Of a DNA stretch of 40,969 nt, positions 1 through 9,300 are shown piece by piece. Source of the DNA: CAZVEV01 sp964625865 (GTDB lineage: Bacteria > Planctomycetota > Phycisphaerae > SM23-33); assembly GCA_964625865.1 (NCBI GenBank), contig CAZVEV010000016.1, forward strand, positions 1 through 40,969, written 5' to 3'. The notes below the pieces were generated by a model. That model ran no database searches and was not told where the DNA came from. It saw only the letters and a list, made by a program, of their open reading frames with translations. Each line of letters opens with the position of its first letter. Within the stretch, counting starts at the first letter, position 1. The position numbers were made by a program, and so were the translations under genes.

Positions 1-873
1 ACCAAAGGCCACGCGATTGACAATGGTCGAGATGCTGCGCTTGACCTCGGCGATATCAAGAGCTGCGAGTCGGTGGGCATCCAGTACGACCTGCTGGAAC
101 TGCCCGCCGAGATGACCCAAGAGGAGTTGATCGCAAAGGTCGGCGAACTGAACAACGACCCTGCCGTCAGCGGGCTGATCCTCCAGATGCCCGTCCCGCC
201 CCAGATCGACGCCCGCAAGGTCCAGGTCGCCATCTCGCCGGCCAAGGACGTCGAGGGCATGGGCCCGCAGAACATGGGACAGTTGTTCTACGGCGGGGGC
301 CTGGTCGCCCCGTGCACGCCGATGGCCGCGGTCGAACTGCTCAACAGCGCGTGCGACGACCTGGCGGGCAAGGAGACGGTGATCGTCGGGCACAGTGAGA
401 TCGTGGGCAAGCCCATCGCGATGATCCTGCTGCAGAGCCTCCGCGAGAGCCCCACCGTCACCACCTGTCACATCGCCACGAAGGACCTGGCCGCCCATAC
501 GCGGCGGGCCGAGGTGCTCATCGTTGCCGCCGGCGTCTCCGGGGCCAAGTGGCAGGGCTACAACCGTCGCAAGAAGGCCGGCGAGGACGTGGACCTGCCC
601 GACCTGTCGCCCCTGATCTCCGCCGATATGCTCGCCGAAGGCGCCATCGTGATCGACGTGGCGATCAACCGGATTCCCAAGGGCTTCGACGACAAGGGCG
701 ATCCGATCAAGAACGACAAGGGCCGAAACGCCATGAAGACCGTCGGCGACGTGGACTACGAGGGCGCGCTGGAGAAGGTCGCCGCAATCACCCCCGTGCC
801 CGGCGGGGTCGGCCCCGTGACGGTAGCCATGCTGCTGCGGAACACCATCGCATGCGCCAAGGCCGGCGCATGA
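1..873 (+). CDS. folD: FolD-type methylenetetrahydrofolate dehydrogenase, 5'-truncated
   Basis: Family role: FolD oxidises 5,10-methylenetetrahydrofolate and, in bifunctional members, hydrolyses methenyl- to 10-formyl-tetrahydrofolate in the cytoplasm. The frame is open from base 1 to the TGA at 871-873, so the N-terminus lies outside the window. Visible motifs are LQMPVP, PCTPMAAVELL, the nucleotide-binding VGHSEIVGKPIA and the C-terminal PGGVGPVTVAMLLRNT. Two catalytic positions look unusual. The stretch before KSCESVGI, where the YxxxK pair normally sits, reads LDLGD, and the usual KDVDG is KDVEG. From memory, the monofunctional NAD-dependent yeast enzyme MTD1 also lacks the lysine and has KDVEG, so this could be a dehydrogenase-only form. 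The first 60 bases are at a window edge and could be unreliable. Family assignment is firm; bifunctionality is doubtful. Confidence 0.9.
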   Translation, partial: TKGHAIDNGRDAALDLGDIKSCESVGIQYDLLELPAEMTQEELIAKVGELNNDPAVSGLILQMPVPPQIDARKVQVAISPAKDVEGMGPQNMGQLFYGGGLVAPCTPMAAVELLNSACDDLAGKETVIVGHSEIVGKPIAMILLQSLRESPTVTTCHIATKDLAAHTRRAEVLIVAAGVSGAKWQGYNRRKKAGEDVDLPDLSPLISADMLAEGAIVIDVAINRIPKGFDDKGDPIKNDKGRNAMKTVGDVDYEGALEKVAAITPVPGGVGPVTVAMLLRNTIACAKAGA

Positions 874-1274
874 GAACACGAGTTGGCATGGTTTAAGAGA
901 CGACAGCCGTTGCACACGCAGGTGCCCGTAGCCGGTGGCCCGTTTCTGCTGCCGCGGAGGCCTGCTGACACGGTGGCACGTTCTTCTGATCCCTTTAGTC
1001 TCATAATCCGCGTATCCCCGTCGTTGTTGTTTCTTGTCGTGTCCGGGCTTGGCGCCCTCCGGAAAGAAAGGGCGCATACGGACGCCTTGATGCCTCGGTA
1101 CTCACCACGTCTTCAGTCGCGGATCGAACGGTAGGGGCATCGGGGACGGTCTGTTGGCGGCGGAAACGGTCAAGCGGAGGCTGGATCGCTGAAGCGACCG
1201 GCCCGATCGATGCGCACGACAGGAGCTTGCCCTCCCGCGCCCCTCGTTGACAAGGTCTGGCGCGCGGGGCGACA
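874..1274. other. Intergenic stretch, no gene seen
   Basis: About 400 bp between folD and the DUF4416 gene. No reading frame here looks like a protein. It holds a 7-bp inverted repeat (1052-1058 with 1069-1075, GCGCCCT/AGGGCGC, 10-nt loop) without a T-run, and a TTGACA hexamer at 1247-1252 that could be a -35 element, though no good -10 follows at the right distance. Confidence 0.5.
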
Positions 1275-1838
1275 ATGGCTCGCATGGCCCAGGCGCAAGA
1301 GCCGGACAACGTGAAGCTTATCTGCGGCATGATTTCGGCGGACCGCGAACTGTTCGAACGGGCGGAGTATGAACTCGCCGACGCCTTCGGGCCCATCGAC
1401 GTGACAAGCAACATCATGCCGTTCGACATGACGCACTACTACGACGAGCAGATGGGCTCGCCGCTGTGGCGCATGTTCATCAGCTTCGCCCGCCCGGTGG
1501 CCCCCGACGTGCTGGCCGACGTCAAGCAGCGGACCAACGCCATCGAGGCCGAGATCGCCGCCACGCATGCCGGACCCGATTACGCCCCCCGCCCGATCAA
1601 CCTGGACCCGGGCTATATCGAGTCGTCGAAGCTCGTGTTGGCGAGCATGAAGAACTTCTCGCACCGCATCTACCTGCGCCACGGCGTGTACGCGGAGGTG
1701 ACGCTGATGTACCGCAAGGGCGCGTGGGAGGGCCTGGAGTGGACCTTCCCCGATTACGCGTCCGGGCGATATGACGCCTTCCTGACCGATGCCAGAAGCC
1801 GCCTGGCCCGAGGCGGGGGCAAGGGGGAGAAGCCATGA
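1275..1838 (+). CDS. DUF4416 family protein
   Basis: A 187-residue soluble protein matching the DUF4416 pattern: VKLICGMI near the N-terminus, a TxYYxxxMG-type segment (MTHYYDEQMG), the conserved INLDPGYI, the KNFSHRIYL stretch and WTFPDY near the end. No biochemical role is established for this family as far as I know. It has no signal peptide or membrane segment. The start is either ATG 1275 or ATG 1284; neither has a strong ribosome-binding site. The stop overlaps the start of the next gene as ATGA, so it is probably translated together with the glycan genes that follow. That linkage, not the sequence, is the only hint of function. Confidence 0.85.
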   Translation: MARMAQAQEPDNVKLICGMISADRELFERAEYELADAFGPIDVTSNIMPFDMTHYYDEQMGSPLWRMFISFARPVAPDVLADVKQRTNAIEAEIAATHAGPDYAPRPINLDPGYIESSKLVLASMKNFSHRIYLRHGVYAEVTLMYRKGAWEGLEWTFPDYASGRYDAFLTDARSRLARGGGKGEKP

Positions 1839-2923
1839 TGGTCCAGGCGGCGGCAGCGACGGCGGGGGCGGCGGCGGGTGTCTGCTTCTTCGCGACGATC
1901 CTCACCCGGCGCATCGCCCGGCGGACGGGCATGCTCGACCGTCCGGGCGGTCACAAGGCCCACGGCCGCGTCGTGCCCCTGCTCGGCGGGTGCGCGATCT
2001 TCGTCGCAATCGCCCTGCCTGTTCTGGTCGCGACCGCCCTGGCGAGCCTGTGGAGCCGTTCGGGCGCGCCGGCGTGGCTGCCGGACGACCTGGCGCGCCA
2101 TATTCCCGGCGCGGCGCGGAAGGTCCCGATGGCGCTGGGCATCCTTGCCGGGGCTGCCGTCCTGCACGTAATGGGACTCCTCGACGACCGCAAGGGCCTG
2201 GGCCCGTGGACGAAACTCGCCGTCCAGTTCATCGTCGCCGCCGCCGTGACGGGCTTGTGCGGCGTTCGCGTGCTGACGGTGGCCGGCGAAGCCGTCAGCG
2301 TCGTCGTCTCGACGCTCTGGCTGGTAGCGGTCATCAACGCGCTGAACTTCCTGGACAACATGGACGGCCTGTCGGCGGGGGTCGGGGCGATCTGCGCCGC
2401 GGGCCTGCTGGGGGTAGCCGCGGTGATGGGACAGGTGTTCGTCTCGGCGTGGCTGTGCCTGCTGCTGGGGGCCCTGCTGGGCTTCCTGCCCCACAACCTG
2501 CCTCCCGCACGGTCGTTCATGGGCGATTCCGGCTCGCTGGTGATCGGCTACTTCCTGGGCGTGCTGACCTGCCTGACGACCTTCGTCGCCCCGGGTCAAA
2601 CTTACTACCTGTACGGCATCTTCGTGCCGCTTGCCCTGCTGGCCGTGCCCCTGTACGACACGCTGAGCGTGATCGTGCTTCGCCTGCGGGAAGGCGTCAG
2701 CCCGCTGGCCGGCGACAGGAGGCACTTCTCGCACCGTCTGGTGCGGCGCGGCATAACGACGTGGCGGGCCCTTGGGACGATCTACCTGTGCACGGCGGTG
2801 ACGGCCGCCTCGGCCTGCCTGCTCGCACTGGTCCGGAGCAACCTCGCGGCCGTGCTGGTCTTCGTTCAGGTCGCGGGGATTCTCCTGATCGTCGCCCTGC
2901 TGGAGGCGGGAGGGCGGCCATGA
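1835..2923 (+). CDS. WecA/TagO-like undecaprenyl-phosphate sugar-1-phosphate transferase
   Basis: A 362-residue polytopic membrane protein of glycosyltransferase family 4 (MraY/WecA/TagO). This family transfers a sugar-1-phosphate from a UDP-sugar to a polyprenyl-phosphate carrier at the inner membrane, the first step of lipid-linked glycan synthesis. Family motifs are in order: HKAHGRVVPLLGG (about 40-52), the Mg-binding DD pair in LLDDRKG (117-118), NFLDNMDG (171-178), FMGDSGSL (228-235) and the cytoplasmic HFSHRL (297-302). NFLDNMDG and the histidine loop fit the WecA/TagO branch better than MraY. The gene overlaps both neighbours by ATGA, with an O-antigen-ligase-like gene following, so a surface polysaccharide role is likely. 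The sugar substrate cannot be told from sequence. Confidence 0.92.
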   Translation: MMVQAAAATAGAAAGVCFFATILTRRIARRTGMLDRPGGHKAHGRVVPLLGGCAIFVAIALPVLVATALASLWSRSGAPAWLPDDLARHIPGAARKVPMALGILAGAAVLHVMGLLDDRKGLGPWTKLAVQFIVAAAVTGLCGVRVLTVAGEAVSVVVSTLWLVAVINALNFLDNMDGLSAGVGAICAAGLLGVAAVMGQVFVSAWLCLLLGALLGFLPHNLPPARSFMGDSGSLVIGYFLGVLTCLTTFVAPGQTYYLYGIFVPLALLAVPLYDTLSVIVLRLREGVSPLAGDRRHFSHRLVRRGITTWRALGTIYLCTAVTAASACLLALVRSNLAAVLVFVQVAGILLIVALLEAGGRP

Positions 2924-5262
2924 CGCGGCGGGCCCCATCGCGCGCGGGTCCTGACGCGACGAGCGATCGCGGACGACGGCTTCGACGCATTGCGCTGGCG
3001 ACGCTGCTGGCCTGCGTGGGTGCCAGACCCTTGCTGTCGGAAGTCCCCTACGCCGTCTCGACGCTCAAGACCCCCCCGCCGCGAGGCGAGCAGGCCCCCA
3101 CCGTCCACGCGCGACCGGCCAATCCCAGCGGCGTCCTTCGTGTGGGGCTCGCCTGCGTGCTCCTGGCGGCGGCGGCGCTTTGGCTGGCCGCCGAGGCACG
3201 AACAGGCGCCCTGGAGATTCGTCACAAGTGGCTTGGGGCGCTGATGGGGGCCTTTGCACTGTGGTCGCTGGCATCGGTGTTTGGGGCGGCCAACAGGCAT
3301 GCGGCCTGGACGGCATGGATCGAGCAGGTCTCGCTGATGACGGCATGCTTCACCGCCGCCCAGATGTGCCGCCGCCCCCGCGCCAGGGACCTCCTGCTGG
3401 CGACGGTTGTCGCCGCCTGCGCCGTGCTGGTCGTCAAGAGCGCGTGGCAGGTGGGCGTGGAGTTCCCCGCCAGTCGGATGGCGTGGGCAGACAACAGGGA
3501 CAAGCTGCTGACAGAGGCCGGCTATGCCCCGGACTCGCACCACGCGCGAATGCTCGAAAAACGCATGCTCGCCGACACGCCGACGGGCTTCGGGGGCCTG
3601 TCCAACCCGTTCGCGTCGATGATGATCGTGCTGTCAGCCGCCGCGGCAGCGGTGGCGGCCCAACGATTCGCCGCCGCCCGGGCCAGCCGCCCAAAGGCAT
3701 CAAACGCCAAGCGCGGGGAGATCCACCTGCCAACACTGTCCGCCGTGCTTACCGCAGCGCTCGCGGCGGCGGGGCTGGCCGTGGTCCTGCTGACGCGAAG
3801 TCGCGGGGCTGTCGCGGCGCTGATCATCGTCGCCGCGGGCGCCGCCGGCGTCTGGCGATGGCGCAAGGCGCTGGGGCGACACTGGCGAAAGACGATCCTG
3901 GTCGTCGGGGCGATCCTGATCCTCGGCGCCGGTGCGGTGGTTGGTCACGGACTGTCCCACGATTCCCTGCCCACGCGGACGATGACCTTCCGCTGGTACT
4001 ACTGGACCGGCTCGGCCGGGATCATCGGCGAGAGCCCGGGCCTCGGCGCCGGGCCGGGCAACTTCCCAAACGCCTACCTCCCCCACCGGCGCGTCGAAGC
4101 CGAAGAGTCCATCAAGATGCCCCACAACTTCGCCGTCGGCGCCCTGTGCCAATACGGGCTGCCCGGCGGGTTGTGCTTCGTGGCGATCGTGTTGTGGGTG
4201 CTCGTGGCAGCGTCGTACCCGGCCCGCAAACAGCCGGACCAAGAAGCCAACAACGTGCCCTCGCCTCTGTCCCCACAGGGGCGCGCTGCGATCCTGGCCG
4301 GTGTGCCCGCGTTGGCGCTGGTCGGTCGCTGGCTGTCCCATAGTCCCGGCGACGGTGGGGCCGTCCTGATCCTGGACGTGATCGTGCCGGCAGTTCTGTC
4401 CGGTGCGGCGTTGGCGTGGGCCCTGTGGCGAGGCGGGGCCGCACGACGCGGCGCGCCCCTGTCACCGGCGGCGCGGATCCTGCTGGGTGCGGGCCTGGGC
4501 GGCTTCGTCCTGCACAACGGCGTGACGTTCTCACTGTGGATGCCCGGCGCGGCGATGGTGTTCTGGGTGCTGGCCGGACTGGGCCTCTCACAAGCGCCCG
4601 CCCCGGCGGCGTGGCGGCTCGCGCGGGCCCGCTGGGCGGTGGCCCTCGTCGCTGCCGCAGGCGTCGCCGCCGCCACAGTCTGCCTCTTTCCGCCCCGGGC
4701 CGGCGCCCTGGTGCAGACGCGCCGGATGGCCGCTCGCGTCAATGCGGACGACCTGCGCGGAGCGCTCGGGCGGGCTGAACGGGCCGCCCGGGCCGACGGC
4801 GGCGACCTGACGGCCGCCCTGGACGCGGCAACGCTGGCGATGCACACCGTTCCCCGCGCGCGGTCCGGCGCCGAGGCCGGGCGACTGCTCAACGCCGCGC
4901 TGCGATGGGCCAACCAGGCGATTCGGTGCGACGAGGCCGACGCCCGGGGATACCGGATTGCTGCCGAGGCGCTGACCGCCCTGGGAACGGGCAGCAACTG
5001 GCGCCGCGCGCTGGACCACATGGCTCGCGCGGTGGACCTGGACCCGATGAACATGCGCCTGCGGATCAGCTACGCCGAGATGCTCGACGCCGCCGACCGC
5101 AACGCCGAGTGCCTCGAGCAGATCCGCCAAGTGCTCACTATCGACGCCAACTTGCCCCACGCCGGCCGCGAAGGAGGCAGCCCGATGCGCCTGTCGGAGA
5201 AGGAACTGGCGGACCTGGAGGAACTCCGACGGAAGGCGGAAACGACAGGGGCCAGGGGATAG
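2920..5262 (+). CDS. O-antigen ligase/polymerase-like membrane protein with C-terminal TPRs
   Basis: A 780-residue protein starting at the ATG that overlaps the preceding stop (ATGA). It has many hydrophobic segments through residue 600. The central part matches the Wzy_C/O-antigen ligase family: SRGAVAALI, then GESPGLGAGPGNF and PHNFAVGALCQYGLPGG around residues 365-415, the large periplasmic loop region of these enzymes. The last 150 residues form TPR-like helices (for example RALDHMARAVDLDPMNMRLR). Family members join or polymerise lipid-linked glycans on the periplasmic face of the inner membrane. The preceding WecA-like gene fits that. Whether it acts as ligase or polymerase cannot be decided. 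It ends with KAETTGARG before a repeat-rich convergent gap. Confidence 0.85.
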   Translation: MTRRAPSRAGPDATSDRGRRLRRIALATLLACVGARPLLSEVPYAVSTLKTPPPRGEQAPTVHARPANPSGVLRVGLACVLLAAAALWLAAEARTGALEIRHKWLGALMGAFALWSLASVFGAANRHAAWTAWIEQVSLMTACFTAAQMCRRPRARDLLLATVVAACAVLVVKSAWQVGVEFPASRMAWADNRDKLLTEAGYAPDSHHARMLEKRMLADTPTGFGGLSNPFASMMIVLSAAAAAVAAQRFAAARASRPKASNAKRGEIHLPTLSAVLTAALAAAGLAVVLLTRSRGAVAALIIVAAGAAGVWRWRKALGRHWRKTILVVGAILILGAGAVVGHGLSHDSLPTRTMTFRWYYWTGSAGIIGESPGLGAGPGNFPNAYLPHRRVEAEESIKMPHNFAVGALCQYGLPGGLCFVAIVLWVLVAASYPARKQPDQEANNVPSPLSPQGRAAILAGVPALALVGRWLSHSPGDGGAVLILDVIVPAVLSGAALAWALWRGGAARRGAPLSPAARILLGAGLGGFVLHNGVTFSLWMPGAAMVFWVLAGLGLSQAPAPAAWRLARARWAVALVAAAGVAAATVCLFPPRAGALVQTRRMAARVNADDLRGALGRAERAARADGGDLTAALDAATLAMHTVPRARSGAEAGRLLNAALRWANQAIRCDEADARGYRIAAEALTALGTGSNWRRALDHMARAVDLDPMNMRLRISYAEMLDAADRNAECLEQIRQVLTIDANLPHAGREGGSPMRLSEKELADLEELRRKAETTGARG

Positions 5263-5296
5263 AGGTTCCGCTTCGGACTGGCGCGGGTGCCGTCGT

Positions 5297-5370
5297 TTGA
5301 CGCGAAGCGGCAACCACGTCTCGCCGAACCGTCCCGCCGCCCCCCTCACGTGGTTGCCGCTGCGCGTCAA
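5297..5370. repeat. 23-bp inverted repeat, 28-nt spacer
   Basis: Arms 5297-5319 and 5348-5370 are reverse complements with a single mismatch (core AAGCGGCAACCACGT). They lie just after the O-antigen-ligase-like gene, in the convergent gap with yebC. A hairpin could protect the 3' ends of both transcripts. There is no T-run, so it is not a standard intrinsic terminator. It may be a REP-like mobile palindrome. Confidence 0.8.
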
Positions 5371-5432
5371 GCCACGGCACCCCGCTTGCGGACATCGAAA
5401 AGCCTCGACGAGAAAGAACCCCGCACGACGTG

Positions 5433-5488
5433 CAACTCGCTTGCCTGCGAAGCGAAGACCCAAGTCCGCCCCGCGTGCAAGCGAGTTG
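5433..5488. repeat. 12-bp perfect inverted repeat next to the assembly gap
   Basis: Arms 5433-5444 (CAACTCGCTTGC) and 5477-5488 (GCAAGCGAGTTG) are exact reverse complements. A third, diverged direct copy (GCATCTCGTTTGCTTG, 13 of 16 positions like the left arm region) starts at 5499, right after the N run. The gap therefore sits inside repeated sequence. Confidence 0.8.
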
Positions 5489-5498
5489 NNNNNNNNNN
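5489..5498. other. Assembly gap (10 N)
   Basis: Ten undetermined bases. The true gap size is unknown. The flanking repeats suggest a collapsed or unresolved repeat rather than lost coding sequence, since both neighbouring genes are complete. Confidence 0.95.
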
Positions 5499-5567
5499 GC
5501 ATCTCGTTTGCTTGTTTTGCTATGACCCATGGCCGCCGGGGGTGCTTGTGTTTTGCACGCCCTACTG

Positions 5568-6320
5568 CTACTGCTGCTTCATTTCCTCGAGAATCTCTTC
5601 GGAGACTTCGAAGTTGGCATAGACGTTCTGGACGTCGTCGTGGTCTTCGAGGGACTCCATCATGCCGAGGACCTGCTTGGCCTTGTCGCGCTGAATGGCG
5701 ATCGTGTTGGTGGGGATCATGGCGATTTCGGCCGAGACCGTCTCGATCTCCTTGGCGGCCAGGGCGTCGCGAACAGCGGAAAAGACGTTCGGCGCACAGG
5801 TGATCTCGAAGAAGTCGTCGGATTCCTCGACGTCGTCGGCGCCGGCGTCCAGGGCGATTTCCATCAGCGTGTCTTCGTCGGCGCTGGCGGCGGCGATCAC
5901 GAACGTGCCCTTCTTCTCGAACATCCAGGCCACGCAGTTGGTCGCGCCGAGCTGCCCCCCGCCGCGTTCGAAGATCTTCCGCATCTCGGGGGCGGTCCGG
6001 TTGCGGTTGTCGGTGAGGCAGTCGACCATGAAGGCCACCCCCGCCGCACCGTATCCCTCGTACATGATCTGCTCGTACGACATGCCCCCCAACTCGCCCG
6101 TGCCCTTGAGGATCGCCTTCTTGATCGTGTCGTTGGGCATGTTGGCCTTGCGGGCGTCGTCGATGGCGTAGCGGAGGGTCAGATTCTCCTCGGGGTTTCC
6201 GCCGCCGGCCTTGGCGGCTACGATGATCCGCCTGGCCAGCTTGCTCCACATCCGCCCGCGTTTGGCGTCGTTGGCGGCCTTGGCTCGCTTGATGGTTGCC
6301 CAGTGGGAATGTCCTGACAT
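5568..6320 (-). CDS. yebC: YebC/PmpR family protein (TACO1-like)
   Basis: A 250-residue protein with the family N-terminus MSGHSHWATIKRAKAANDAKRG and the conserved GGGNPEEN, NMPNDTIKKAI and YEGYG segments, followed by the middle domain (CVAWMFEKKG) and an acidic C-terminal domain. Members bind DNA or ribosomes; recent work on the family points to help with translation of proline-rich stretches, while older work calls them transcription regulators. A translational role would suit its place at the end of a nusA-infB operon whose NusA and IF-2 both carry Pro/Ala-rich tails; that link is inference. The ATG at 6318-6320 has GGAGA upstream. The gene begins 20 nt after the TPR lipoprotein stop. Confidence 0.96.
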   Translation of the reverse strand: MSGHSHWATIKRAKAANDAKRGRMWSKLARRIIVAAKAGGGNPEENLTLRYAIDDARKANMPNDTIKKAILKGTGELGGMSYEQIMYEGYGAAGVAFMVDCLTDNRNRTAPEMRKIFERGGGQLGATNCVAWMFEKKGTFVIAAASADEDTLMEIALDAGADDVEESDDFFEITCAPNVFSAVRDALAAKEIETVSAEIAMIPTNTIAIQRDKAKQVLGMMESLEDHDDVQNVYANFEVSEEILEEMKQQ

Positions 6321-6340
6321 AGTCGATCTCTCCGGTAGTC

Positions 6341-9300
6341 TTACGCCCTCTCGCGAGGGGCGGGGTCGTCTTTCGGTTCGTCGCCGCCGGCCGCGGAACT
6401 CGGCGCGGGTTTGGCGGGGGCCTTGTCTCCCTCGGCCTTGACGCCCTTGCCCAGCGGCGCCACCGGGGCGGGCTTTCCGTCCCGGACGGCCTGGATCTTC
6501 TTGGCCGCGGCAGTCAGCACGTTGCGAACCTCGGCGTTGGGGGCGGTGTCCTTCTTCGCTTCGGCGACCGCACGGGTCCAGAGCTCGACGGCCCGCTCAG
6601 CCTTACCCGCGCGGTAGAACGCATCGCCCGCGTGGTCGAAGATCACGGGGTGGCTCTCGGTTTCCAGGTCATCACGCTTGAGCACCTGCTGGAACGTCCT
6701 GACCGCCGCGTCGATCTTGCCCTGCTTGTAGAAGATCCACGCCAGCGTGTCCTGGTAAGCCATCGGAGGCTTGGCGCCCTCGGGGCGAGGCACGTTCAGC
6801 GCCTTGCGGACCAGGTTCTCCGCCTTGGCGAGTTTCACCCCCGCCTCGGCGTAGATGTAGGCCAGATTGTTGCTCACCAGAACCTTCTCGTCGTCGGGCG
6901 TATTGTCGTAGGCCTGCTCCATGGTGGCCAGGGCGTCCTTGTGCCGCCCCAGGTCGGTCAGGCAGTTGGACTTCAGGGCCAGCAGTTCGTAATCCTCCGG
7001 GGTGATCTTGAGGAAGCCCTCGGCCCGTTTCAGGGCGGCAGCGTACTTGTTGGCCCGCATGAGCATGCGAACGGCGGTCTGCCTGCACCACGGGAGGATC
7101 TTGTCGTCGTCGCCGGCGCCCGCTCGCGCCTTGAGCCATCCGTCGACCAGCGCGGTGGCCTGGTCCCACTGCTTGGCCTCGCTCAGCGCGCTGATGAGCA
7201 TCAGGCGGGGCACGATCGAATCGGGCTCCTGCTTGATCCATCCCAGGGCGTACTTTCGGGCGGCGTCGAGGTCGTGCGCCAGGCCGTACAGGCGAATCTT
7301 CTGCGCCCGCAGGGACGCCAGAGCCCGTTCCTCACCGGTGGTCAGGATCATGTCGTCCAGGAGCTTCTGGGCCTTGGCGAAGGCCTTGGACTCCTCCAAG
7401 AGCCCCAAAAGCGTTATGCGGAAATCGCGTTTCTTCTCGGCCGACAAGGGGCGCTTGAGCGCCTTCTCGGTCCACGCGATGGCTTCGCCCACCCGCTTGC
7501 CCAGGGCGAGCAAACGGATGAGCCTGTCCAGGCGGTAGGTGTTCGTCGGGTCCGCCTCCACCACCGGTGCCAGCGCGTCGGCGGCCTGGGAGTACTTCTT
7601 GACCTTGACCAACTCGTGGGAGTAGGTGGAGGCAATCCTCATGTCGCCGGGCCTCTTGCGATGGAGCAACTGCCAGATGCTCGGGATCTCCGCGGTCTTT
7701 CCGGCCTTGGCCAGTGCGGAAACCAGCAGGCGTGTGGCCTCGACGTCATCAGGACGGGAGACGACAAACGCACGGGCCTTGCGAATCACCGCGTCGCGCT
7801 GGGGCTGGTCGAGTCCGTCCCATTGCGAATCGACCTTGAGGCGAACGACCAGCATTCGCACGCGACGGTCCGACGCGTAGGCCGACTGGAGCTTCGCGAT
7901 CAGCCGCTTGGCCTCGATGTACTTCTTCTCGACCAGGGCCAACTCCGCCTGCATCAACTGCAGTTCCATCGCGTCGGCGGGGCGAACCTTGGTCGCGAAG
8001 GTCCTCACGACGTCTCGGGCAAGCGAGACAATGCGTTCGTCGCCCTGGGCCACCTCGACCAGGATGGCGAATTGCATCCGGTAGACATCCGCCCGGGTGG
8101 GCGCCTTGCGTTGGGCGCCCCGGAGTACGTCGAGGGCCTGGCGCCCCTCTTCGGTCTGCCAGTGCGCATCGGCGAGCAGGACCAGCAGGTCCACGTCGCG
8201 GTCGTTCAGGGCGCGGGCCTTCTCGAAATCAATGATGGCCTTGCGCACGAGGCCTCTGGCCAACTGCAACTTGCCCCGGATCACGGCCACGCGGTACTCG
8301 TCAGGCGACGGGCCCGACAGGGTCCGCAAGAGCGCATCGACCTTGTCGAAACGCCGCTGGGCGACGTACACGTCGGCCAGAGACTCCAGGGCGGGCAGGA
8401 AGTCGGTCTTGGTCGCCAGGGCCTTGTTGAGCAGGTCGGTGGCCAGTTCGGTCTTTCCGCGCAGGCGGGCCAGTTCGCCGGCGGCGTAGTACAGCGCGGC
8501 GCGCTGGGTGGGCTTGTCAGCTTTGATGCCCGCGGCGAACGTTCGCTCGAAGTCGTCGGGCAGCTTCGCGCCGGCCAGTTCGGCCAGCCCCGCGCGTGCA
8601 CCGGCCAGGCCCGACTGGCCGGATGCGAGCAGGTTCGCCAGCACCCGCAGCGCCACGTCGCCCTTGCCGCGGCGGGCCTGGAGGGTCACCAGGGCCCTGC
8701 CGGCGGCGACGTCGTCGGGCACGACGGCAAGCAGTTCCCGCAGGATGGTCATGGCGTCGTCATCGGCGCCAAGCTTGAGTGCCGCCCCGGCCAGCGCGAC
8801 GGCCAGCGGGCCGTCGTACTGACCCCTGGCCTTCTGTCCGCGCCAGAGCTTCAGCGGCAGGGCCTTGTCGCCGGAGGCCTCGCACAGTTCGCCGGCCAGC
8901 CCGCCGACGACGCCCTTCATATTCGCCTCGGCGGCCAGGTCGTGGAAGACCGCTTCGGCGCCGGGGACGTCCTTGGCGGCGATCAGGGCCTGGAGCAGGA
9001 GCCGGGCGGTCCGGACGCTGGTGCGGTCTCGCTTGCGCGACTTGGCCAGCAGGTCCGCGGCCCGGGCGGGCTTGCGGAGCGCCAGCAGCAGCTCGCCGCG
9101 GCGCGTCAGCAGCAGTTCGGTCTTGAGCACGATCGGGCGCAGGGGCGGGTGCGAGGCATATTCGCGGCCATGCTTCTCGATGTTCTGGCCGAGCTCCTTG
9201 AAGCACTCCAGGGCCGCGGTGTGATACCCCTGCTCGGCCAGGGCGTCGCCCAGGCGGAACAGCACCTCGCCGACCAGCGGATTGGCCTGGTCAGCCTCGG

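Noticed and set aside
1789..2919. Upstream extension of the O-antigen-ligase-like frame
   Set aside because: It overlaps the whole WecA-like gene in another frame; the ATG at 2920 with an ATGA overlap is the natural start.
4588..6249. Minus-strand frame crossing the N gap
   Set aside because: It overlaps yebC and the O-antigen-ligase-like gene antisense and translates through undetermined bases.
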